64,000 nt of DNA from Toxotes chatareus (lineage: Eukaryota > Chordata > Actinopteri > Toxotidae), in assembly GCA_016801885.1 (NCBI GenBank), contig CM028890.1, positions 10,036,001 through 10,100,000 of the forward strand. Direction: 5' to 3'. The notes under the pieces were generated by a model. The model saw only the letters and a list, made by a program, of their open reading frames with translations. It ran no database searches and had not been told where the DNA came from. Every line of letters starts with the position of its first letter. The stretch's first letter is position 1. Below, one piece after another: positions 55,333-64,000 of the stretch. The position numbers were made by a program, and so were the translations under genes.

Positions 55333-57295
55333 GTCGCGGACACTAGTGACGAGGTGAGGGTGTCTCAAGCCCCGCGGCGGGTGTTACTGCTGCCCGCTGC
55401 TACCGTGTGGTTTATAAGGTCCACCGGTACTTGAAGAGAGCGTGTTTCTTCACGGGCAAGCTGTGGTTTTCTCCTCGCCTCGCAAATTCTTCCATATCTG
55501 TCCGACCCGAGCACTGAGCGAAAGAAAAACAAAACAGGAAGTGCAGGAGTACGTCTCTTATTTATGTCCGTAGAGAAACGTGACCGTAGAACATCCGAGC
55601 TGACACAAATTCCAAAATGGCAAAAGCGCACTGCACTTACAAAAGAAAAAAATCGCAAATTAAGACTTCTGTATTCCATAGTCATGACTTACTGTCTCAC
55701 AATTACTAGAAAATTAATTTAGAAAGTAATTGCTATTAATTAGAAATATACCAGATTTATTCTGGCCCCTGGCCTTTATTCCCTTCGACTTCAGAAGTGA
55801 CAAGCCTTTATTTGAAGCAGACTTGTATTAGAAACAAGCTTTTGTTTCTAATTTCCTCTGTTTGATAAATATAATTGGTCATATTTTAGTACAAAGTCTC
55901 GTTTTGAATAGCTCCAGTGGAGCACATTTGTTAAGGTTACTGCCTTACTCTGTAAATGCAACCTCAATCCTTCCTGTACCCGTTTCACATTAGTAAAGTA
56001 TGTCCTATAGCGTTTCAACGGATAGAAACCTTTCATTCCTTAACAGGACTTTTATTGCACGTTGTACGTTGCTACAAACTACAGTTGTCTGAGGCATCAA
56101 CATATAGACTCAGTGACTGAAATAGGGCAATAATACTTTGGAGTAATCCAGAACAACAAAGTGTCCAAAATAATATGATTGCATTGCTGAATTTTTTAAA
56201 TTAAATTAAAATTTAATAAATTATAACAATTACATTTTATTTAAATTGATATAATGACTACTAAGAGGTCACCATAAAACAGATACTGTGCTAACCTGCT
56301 GACTTTAGAATGCGAAAAAACGAAAATCATTTAACATTTTGATGACATTGCACATAGCTGTACACACTTTTGCTCAATTCTGACAACTTTGTACATAATA
56401 GGATCCTAAATTATGTCCTAAGATTAACTGGATAACAGGGTAGGGACTTTAGAGTGGCAATGATGTGGGCGGTTTGCTTTATGCCACTTAAAACTTTGGC
56501 TGGAGAACTTTGTATGAGCTGTAATTGATTTATAGACTTTTTGTGAAGACCTAAGATCAGTACACTGCAGTAGTTGAGCCTGTCTGTAATGAAAGCAGAG
56601 AATTTTCTGCATGAGGCAAACAAAAGGCCTGACCTTTTGTTGCCCTCCTGCAAATAATCTGGCTTCATCTCTCTCAGCAATAACACCCACATTTCTTGCT
56701 TGTGTTGTACTGCATTGTGATATTGTGAGATAGAGAGGGGTATGTACAGACAGTTCAGACTTTCATAAACAACTTGCAGCCAATTGCTTCTACTTTTATA
56801 AGCTTGTAGTGTAGGAACATGAATAAGACTTTCTTCATTTAGATTTTGTCCCTCATGTGTACTAAATATCTTTATATCTTGATGTGGATTTAATACATAG
56901 AGTATACAGGTCAAACCAAACAGCTGACCAATTCAAATCTTTGTCAGATTTCTTTGATTATAAACTACAACAATGGAGACTGACCGCTTGTGGTTATAGT
57001 CTGAGAAAACATATTCGTGATTTCAGCTGTGTCTCATGCACAGTCAGGACTAAAAGTTAATACGTAAGGAAAGGGTAAATTTTTATTTTATATTTGAGGT
57101 TTCTGCCAACTGCACTGTTAATATTGCACATATTACCACATTTCTCCCATGTATATCTTTAACTCGACGTCCTATCTTCATCTGTATAATTGAACTTGCA
57201 ACAAGTTCACCAGCAAGACACAGCTCAGCTCAAGACAGGTGCTGGTCTGGTTTGATAGAAGTTACAGACAAATTGCAGAGATTTCTTATTTGCAG
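55333..57295. other. Divergent promoter region between sharpin and gpt, with repeats
   Basis: The first 200 bp are CpG-rich and should hold the sharpin promoter. The gpt first exon, which must end in phase 0, should lie in or near this gap, but I could not pick one donor with confidence. A LINE reverse-transcriptase relic lies at 56417-56608 on the minus strand; a repeat-like block is at about 55760-55870. Confidence 0.45.
56417..56608 (-). pseudogene. Relic of a LINE reverse-transcriptase C-terminal region
   Basis: The minus strand reads FSAFITDRLNYCSVLILGLH, then KKSINQLQLIQSSPAKVL and HIIATLKSLPCYPVNLR. This matches the conserved L2/CR1-like pattern 'AFITSRLDYCNSLLxGLP...LQxxQNxAARVL...HITPxLxxLHWLPV'. 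The key H-W of LHWLP is changed to P-C and the N of QN is S, so this copy is decayed. The open frame upstream of it is not recognisable. Confidence 0.75.
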
Positions 57296-60200
57296 GAGAT
57301 CAGTTCAAATGTGGAGAACATGAAACAGTTGGAGTATGCAGTCCTGGCTAGACGAGCAAGCCAGATCAAGGAAGAGCTCAGACAGGTAAAGACAAAAAGA
57401 TATTAACATAAATCTGCAATATATGAACACTAGAGTCAATTTTCCATCCTGTGCTGTGATATGTGGAACCTGTGGTTTGAATTCACCTGTTAATAGGGAG
57501 TGAGAAAGCCATACAATGATGTGATAGATGTCATCTGGGGTGACCCGCACAGGGCAGGTGTGAAACCTCTGTCGTTTGTCCGACAGGTAATCTGTGAGCT
57601 TCAAAACCTGCACAGCTTTTAAGATCCCTAAAAACTGCATGTACAAGCCCCTGCATTTTATTCTGAACTAAAATCTTTGTCTTTGTCTAAGGTGTGTCTT
57701 CATATTTTGCAGGTTCTTGCAGCATGCATTTACCCTCAGCTTATGAATGGTGACAGGCTGCCTGTGGATGTCAGGGAGAGGGCTCAGAGGCTGCTTGGGG
57801 AATGTGCTGGAGGTAGTGTAGGTAAGGGCTGTGTATGTGGTGTTAGAATAAAATTATTAAAAGCTTTCTCAAGCTATAAAAAAAAACAATAAGAACATTT
57901 ATATAATATGAATACGTAATATAATCATATATGTAGTATAAATAAAATAAAACTCAAACTAAAAACAGAATATTACACAATCAGTCTGTTCTACAGTGTC
58001 ATCTCAGATTTTCTTATCAGTCCGTGTTTTGTGAAAGTTTATCAGAATCTGTGTTCTCTCTTCAGGTTCCTATACTGCTACAGCGGGTACACCACAAATA
58101 GTCCAGAGAATCTCTGAGTTCATAACGAGACGGGACGGTGGGGCTCCATCTTACCCTGAAAACATATACATCAGCCCTGGTTCACAGTGGTCGCTCATGG
58201 TAACAGTCAGCATTACTAACATCAGAACTAGGTTTATTGCCAAGTAGGTTTTCACATACAAGGAATTTGCCTTGATGCCGTAGAATGTGGGTGGAGGGTT
58301 GGGTTGGGGGGATCCTGTCCTGATGGTTTTGGAGTCTAAGACCTGTTTCCCCAGCTTCAAGTGCTGCCTCCTATCAGACAGGTGGTCAGTGAATCTGGTG
58401 GATGGAGTCACCTGGGATGGTGTCAGGACAGTCCCATTGTCATTCAATATGAACGTAGAACTCATTCAATTTGTTGGCCAGTTATTAATGGAGTTGGTGG
58501 GGCTTTAGGTTTGTGGTTTGTAATCTGTGTGATCTGTCACTGCCTTTGGATCTCTAACCCTGTTCCTGCCCCCCAGAGTCCGGTATCAATTCACAGAACC
58601 ATGTAGGCTGCTAACATACTTTATGTGTGTTGTATCTAGCTTCTTCCTCCTGTAAATTATCAGCATCTTCAAGTGAAGTCTTTTCCTGTGCTCAATAGAA
58701 CATTCTTGAGGTCCTGGTGAACAACGAGGCTTCAACCAAGACAGGTATTTTAACTCCAGTGCCATGCCACTGGGCTACCAACGTGTCCATAATGGAACTG
58801 GGAGCAGTCATTGTTCCCTACTACTTAAGCGAGGAGCAGGGCTGGGAGCTGCAGGTGGAGGAGCTACATCGGGCATTGGAATCAGCCAAGGGTGTCTGTA
58901 ACCCTGTTGCTCTGTATGTCATCAACCCTGGAAATCCATCAGGTAGTAAAAAAAAAAAATACATATGGAGATCATCTAAGTATATTTCTATATCAAAGAA
59001 TATATATCATGTGGTTGTTTTCATGCTATGTCACCTTTAGGTCACATTCAAACCAGAAAGTCAATGCAAGAGGTGATCCGGTTTGTGTCAGAGAAGAGGC
59101 TCTTTCTTCTGGCTGATGAGGTGGATGTCTTCAAACATTATTATCTATCCAAGCGTAATGAAACATTCATTCACATAAATTCATGCGTAGAGTAAATTTA
59201 CACATGGATCTATCTCCCTCTCCACAGGTTTATCAGGGCTGCGTTTACAGGGATAAGAGTGAGTTTGTCTCCTACAAGAGAGTGCTAGCAGAGATGGGGC
59301 CTCCTCTTTCAGACACAGTGGAGCTGGCGTCATTCCACTCAGCATCCAAAGGCTTCATGGGAGAGTAAGTTCTCAGTCCTGGTGAGCATTGGGAGTTTGT
59401 CAGCTAATCTGTGCTAGATGATCCTCTTTAGAAATGTTAAGACATAGTTCACTCTTGATCCTGGCAACAGTAGCTGACAAAACCATGAAGATGACGTCGG
59501 TAACATGTTAATCTTAACCCTAATTAATCTTGTTGTGTCGTGTTACAGTTGTTGCAGCTATGAGGGCATTTTAAGTGTTCTTGTTAATGTACAGTATTTG
59601 TCAGTAATTATAACTTCTCCTGTGAAGACAAATTTTATATTATTGCAGTTGTGTTTTACTGTGTTGGCATTCATAATCACTTTCTACAGGGCAAATTATA
59701 GCTGTTGACAAATACATTAATAAACATATATGTGCTATGAGCTACTAAATGGGCCATGAGATTGTTTTGTGAGTGTGTTACGGCTCTATTTGGATTTGTC
59801 TCTCCCACTAGGTGTGGTCTACGTGGTGGATATGTGGAGCTGGTAAATCTGGACCCTGATGTTATGAAACACATCAACAACCTGTTCTCGAAAGACAGCT
59901 GTGCCCCAATGTTGGGTCAGATGGCCCTGGATCTGATGATGAACCCTCCACAACCAGGAGATCCATCATATCATCTTTATAACATGGTGAGACAAACAGA
60001 GATACGTAGTTTAGATTAGGGATGTGGCCTGTTAAATGCTTTTCTTAGGAAGTTTAAAAATGGCATTTCTCCAGGCCCCGGTTTGATTATTTATTGTTCT
60101 TGCCTTTTACTTGCTCCTCTGCAGGAGACTCAACACATCCGCACCACGCTGGTTCATAATGTGCAGAGGGCCCTTGCGGTTGTAAACAGTCTGCAGGGTT

Positions 60201-60802
60201 TCAGCTGCCAGCCAGTGCAGGGAGGAGCATTTTTGTTCCCCAGACTGCATCTTCCACCTAAAGCCATTCAGAAAGCGAAGGTTGTTGCATACACTGCAAT
60301 ACTGGCAATATAATCATTAAAAATCATCACATATCTGGTGCATCAGTCATAAAATATGATGTCTTTGGATATCTTAGGAATTGGGAATGCAGCCAGATAC
60401 TTTCTACTGTCTCAGACTGCTAGAGGAGGCTGGTGTGTTGGCCAGTCCTGGTTCTGAGTATGGACAAAAGGACGGCACCCACCACATCAGGTATGATACT
60501 GCAGATAAAGCAAGAAGTATTCTAAATACAGTATTAACAAATACCACATCAAAAGCCTGTTTTCCACTGGACAAACTGTGGTATGGTTAAAGTGGACCAC
60601 GTCATAGAAGAATTGCATATTTCAAAAGGGCATTAAATGTAACTGTAGACTGTAAATGCATGTTTGGAGCATTTTACACCTCAGGTCTGTAACCCTCCTT
60701 TCTTTCTGCAGATTTTGCATCATGACACCTGGGGACATCATGGAGGAATTACTGAAACGCCTCACCAGCTTTCACACACAGTTTATGAAGGATTTTTCTT
60801 AA
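57296..60802 (+). CDS. gpt: Alanine aminotransferase-like protein, first coding exon not located
   Basis: PLP enzyme of the alanine aminotransferase family (alanine + 2-oxoglutarate to pyruvate + glutamate). Exons: 57296-57385, 57497-57586, 57713-57821, 58066-58199, 58699-58942, 59041-59120, 59228-59364, 59812-59986, 60125-60280, 60378-60490, 60712-60802; these give 472 in-frame residues (human GPT 496). A short upstream exon with the start is missing. Conserved parts are RRDGG, LYVINPGNPSG, LFLLADEVYQ, the PLP-lysine segment SFHSASKGFMGECGLRGGY, PVQGGAF and FYCLRLLEEAG. It is divergent at the motif human GPT has as IPIPQYPLYSA, here TPVPCHWATNV, and at the start of the fold (VIWGDPHRAGVKPLSF). 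It resembles the 'ALT2-like' proteins I recall from fish, so it may be a paralogue (gpt2l) rather than strict gpt. Confidence 0.9.
58225..58600. repeat. Probable interspersed-repeat sequence in gpt intron 4
   Basis: The text ggtttattgccaagtaggtt and tcacatacaaggaatttgcc is familiar from a fish repeat often found with the 'cctgggggaagaagct' block seen at 41690. The rest of the intron shows no coding sense. Class not assigned. Confidence 0.4.
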
Positions 60803-60892
60803 ACAAAGTTTTATTTTCTATAGTGTGGTGATTCAGTGCTGAGAATTAAAAAAAAAAAATCCAAGCATTTTCCTCATGTTGACATGTGAATA

Positions 60893-60906
60893 TTTATTAC
60901 AATAAA
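60893..60906. terminator. Back-to-back poly(A) signals of gpt (+) and dhx30 (-)
   Basis: The sequence TTTATTACAATAAA holds AATAAA on the plus strand (60901-60906) for gpt and AATAAA on the minus strand (60898-60893) for dhx30. Cleavage some 10-30 bp beyond each would make the two transcripts overlap by a few tens of bases. Confidence 0.6.
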
Positions 60907-61316
60907 TTACATTTACTGCATGCAGTCCATTTTAATGACCTTTGGTCAGCCATTCATTGCCATTACTCGTTAGAGTAAAACTCAACTTCTGCTTTTCAGA
61001 AAGCAAATAACCGCAAACAATAAACCTTAGTCCAAAATCCAAATGGATTTTCTCACACCACAGTTCAGGTTTATCATTTACCTCAAAAAGCAAACAACAG
61101 TCTACCGTGGGTTTCTCTTCTTAAAGAGTCCTGATCAGTTCAGCGCAGTAAGCACTAACTCAAGTACTCCAAATTTCTTAAACAACACAAAAACATCTCC
61201 TCCATAATAAAATAAAATTAAATAAAGAAATTAAGTAAATAAAAAACATACCACCTTCTTTTTTGGGTCCTCTGCATCAGCCAGGAGATCCAACATGCAC
61301 ACATATAAAGTGCTCA

Positions 61317-63938
61317 TCACTCAACCTCACTGTCGCTGCTGTGATCCTGAGCTAACGGGTTTGAGTCTGTGTTGTTGAGCAGCTCTGTGAGTAAAGAGAT
61401 GAGCTTTCCATCTCGAGAAGAGTTGGCGATTGCCTTTTCGGGATTTCTGAGGTTTCGGTACAGCATGGTCTGAATGGAAGTGCGTAGCTCCCACAGCATC
61501 TCCCACGTCTCAACTGGCAATTCACAGCGGACCAGCGAGCGACCAGGAAATGACACTTCCACTTTGTCTCCATACACTTGGACATAAGAGAACAAAAAAA
61601 GTTATTTATGAAGGCAGGAAGATTTAAATCTGGAAATCTAGTAGGCTAATCATATTTTAGGTGCTTCAGATGAGAACCTACAATATTTTTTTTATAGTCT
61701 CTGTGAGCAAAATGCTTTTTTTGATGCACAGGCCTGAGATAAATTATGTGCTGTTGACAAGTATGTCAATTGCTTTTATTAAAGTCAGCATAGAGTGCTT
61801 GGTAACCTTGTTCCACACCTCTAAACCGCTGCGCACATCTCTGGCTTTTGAAGCCGATTCATATAATTCTAGTTTTGTGCTCCCTGACAGCTTTTACACT
61901 GGCTGGAGAACCAATCCAGCCAATCAGCACCTAGAAACACCAGTGCATTTTTAATTCGAATCTTCCTGATGGACCGCAGTACATGTCCTACCTGTCTCTG
62001 TGATATCACAGTCTGTGAGCAGCAGCAGGGCGAGTGGATGGACCACAGAAGAGTCTCTGATGAAAACATTCCCGTTGGACTTGACTGCACTGAAGAAGGT
62101 CAACCAGCGGCTGGGGAATTCTTCCATTCCTCTATAACACAGAGGAAGACGTTAAGTTTACATACACATGATGTAAGTGAACACCTGCTGTAGCTGAGTT
62201 TATGAACATGCTCCAACCTGTTCACTGTAGAGCGGTGAAGCAGCACTGGTCCACTGAGTGTGCGGAAAACCACACTGTTGGGGCGAAAGCGTCCTGCTTT
62301 GGTCACGATACCTTTCTTCACCTTAAAAAAAAAAAAAAAAAAATTATATGCATGTCAAGCTGAAGTCTAAACTCAGAAAGAGGTATTAGAAATACTCAGG
62401 ATCTCTAATGAGGGATTTGAGCCAGAGGAGGCACAACCAGGTTTGGGAAAATTTTAAGAAGTTATTACAACAAAACACAATAATCTCAAATTGGTGATAA
62501 TATAATGACAACAGCGCAAGAGAGGAACAATAACACTACATAAATAGAAAAATAAAGACATACATAAACAGCTACAATAATACTCCACATAAGCCCAAAC
62601 AAAGACGTCTAAATTCTTTGACGGAGCACAACAGGAAATAAGCTGAACAAAGCCATATTAAATTAAGACTCCATTCTGAGAAGGTGCCATGTACCTGAAT
62701 GAGGTTGGGATAGAGTCCAGCCAGCAGGACAGCTTTAAGCAGCTCATCCTGGTTGCTGTGTTCATTGTAGAGAGAAGTGTGACGTTGGCACTCGCTGGCT
62801 CGAGAAACCAGCTCAGCGTCATGCAGGTTCTCACTGAACTGAGAGATGAGACCTGCAACGGGATGAAACAAGAAGAGGAATTATTTTGTGAAGCAAGTTA
62901 ATAAGTTAAAAAAAATTTTTTTAGAAGGGGCGCTTTAAAGTCCCAACAGTGGGCCGAGACATTGGGACTCATACAAGGACATTTTCCTCTTCTTTCCCTA
63001 AAACTCCCTTGCTATTTCTCCATTAAGTTTCTTCATAAACATTTTTCAAGTCATATTTACTTAGTTCTCGTAATTCACAAACTTATATATATAAATCGTT
63101 TGTTTTACGAGAAGATGAGATTTCACCATTAGCATAATCTACTGCCATATAAGGATAGTAATAAAGTAAATAAAGCAAAGCCGTTCATGACTAATGTGAG
63201 AGGCGGTCATGTGACAGTCAGAGAGATAATAGACAGGACAATATCACAACCTACACTAGTTGATGCTACGCTGTCGGGTGTTATAACAGTGGATGATGCT
63301 TATGATGCTGCATATGAATGAAACACAGACTGCCTGTAAATAGCTTGAATATTGGGTCAGGACAAATCATAAATTTCAGTAGTATCACAGAGAGAATTGG
63401 TGAATGCCACAACTATCTTAACACGTACGAGCCACCTGATGTTTTTGAGGGACGAAATCCTATGAAACTGATGCTTCATACTAACCATTGATGAATCGAA
63501 GGCTGGCCTTAGAAAGAGTGTTTTGGTCCAGATATTCATCCCTGTCCTCTCTGTCGCCTTCCTGTTGAAGTTTCCTCCAACCTAACACAGCTCTACTGAA
63601 CACCAAATAATCACTGTAGCTGGAGTCGCTCAGAGACTCTTTGGCCTGGACAAACAGAGCACAGATGATTGAATGACAATCAGTATGTTCTATTTAAGGG
63701 TCTGGTTTATTTTACAACTGCATAGATCAATAAACGTGTGTCACCTCCTTGACTAGTGTTCTGTTTTGCAGGCTGTTGTGGAAGGGGTCTCTGGTCAAAC
63801 AGGCTGCTATAGACAACATGGGCAAAACACATCTGAACATGGCACTCAAGACCAGCATTTTGCCCAGCCGAGGGTCACATGACATACAGGCAACACGCTC
63901 TCCTAAAGACGTCAGGGCCTCTGTCTTGTCCAGAACAC
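61317..63938 (-). CDS. dhx30: ATP-dependent RNA helicase DHX30, C-terminal part
   Basis: DExH helicase; DHX30 works in mitochondrial RNA granules and ribosome assembly and has cytosolic roles. Six 3' exons are in the window: 63938-63745, 63645-63486, 62852-62695, 62321-62218, 62131-61992 and 61576-61317, about 337 residues, in frame throughout. They cover the region after the helicase core: DPRLGKMLVLSAMFRCVLPM, CLTRDPFHNSLQNR, the FSENLHDAELVSRASECQ segment, [56 protein letters not shown] and SVVHPLALLLLTD. These follow human DHX30 ([35 protein letters not shown]). The tail is short and acidic (DHSSDSEVE). The helicase core and dsRNA-binding part lie beyond the right edge. It is convergent with gpt. 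Confidence 0.93.
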
Positions 63939-64000
63939 CTGCCAAAATAAAAGCACTGACATGAATTTAACCCAACATAGAAATGCAATGTAGCAACCCA

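Noticed and set aside
56411..56914. 167-codon minus-strand open frame as a host gene
   Set aside because: Its C-terminal third is a decayed LINE reverse-transcriptase segment and the rest is unrecognisable, so it is reported only as a relic.
56940..57260. Candidate first exons for gpt (ATGs near 56973 and 57149)
   Set aside because: The nearest GT donors leave a phase that does not match the phase-0 start of the exon at 57296, so no start was assigned.

Overview
This window looks like a teleost fish nuclear chromosome, probably a percomorph. The evidence is multi-exon genes with GT-AG introns, short fish-type introns, vertebrate protein families, long CA microsatellites and several familiar fish interspersed repeats. 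I read six protein-coding genes by joining exons on reading frame and splice sites.

Layout. Positions 1-17.4 kb hold no gene I can support, only repeats, including a 322-bp hAT-type element with an exact 8-bp target duplication at 10.4 kb and a broken hAT transposase C-terminus at 17.4-17.6 kb. Positions 18363-26742 (+) encode a complete 351-residue catalytic subunit of cAMP-dependent protein kinase in ten exons; its last intron has a GC donor. Positions 29143-30311 (+) encode exosc4 (RRP41-type exosome core subunit, 245 aa, three exons). Positions 31671-46993 (+) encode gpaa1 (GPI transamidase subunit, 618 aa, twelve exons). Positions 49365-55332 (-) encode sharpin (LUBAC adaptor, about 434 aa, eight exons). 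Positions 57296-60802 (+) encode an alanine-aminotransferase-like protein; its first coding exon was not found. Positions 61317-63938 (-) encode the last six exons of dhx30, whose 5' part lies beyond the window. Exosc4, gpaa1, sharpin and gpt also lie together in human 8q24.3, but cyc1, which sits between GPAA1 and SHARPIN there, is missing here.

The standout is intron 3 of gpaa1. A segment of about 11.5 kb (32510-43970) is bounded by an exact 8-bp direct repeat (GTGTTAAG) and by hAT-like imperfect inverted termini. Nearly all of its interior is a minisatellite of roughly 76-bp units, by span about 130 copies. Removing it leaves an ordinary intron of about 136 bp, so a non-autonomous DNA transposon appears to carry, or to have grown, a giant satellite inside a housekeeping gene. 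Smaller hAT and Tc1/mariner-type elements with clean target duplications lie elsewhere in the window.

The genes act in unrelated housekeeping tasks: cAMP signalling, RNA decay, GPI anchoring, linear ubiquitin signalling, amino-acid metabolism and (mitochondrial) RNA helicase work. Sharpin and gpt are head to head, gpaa1 and sharpin are tail to tail, and gpt and dhx30 are tail to tail with poly(A) signals only a few bases apart.
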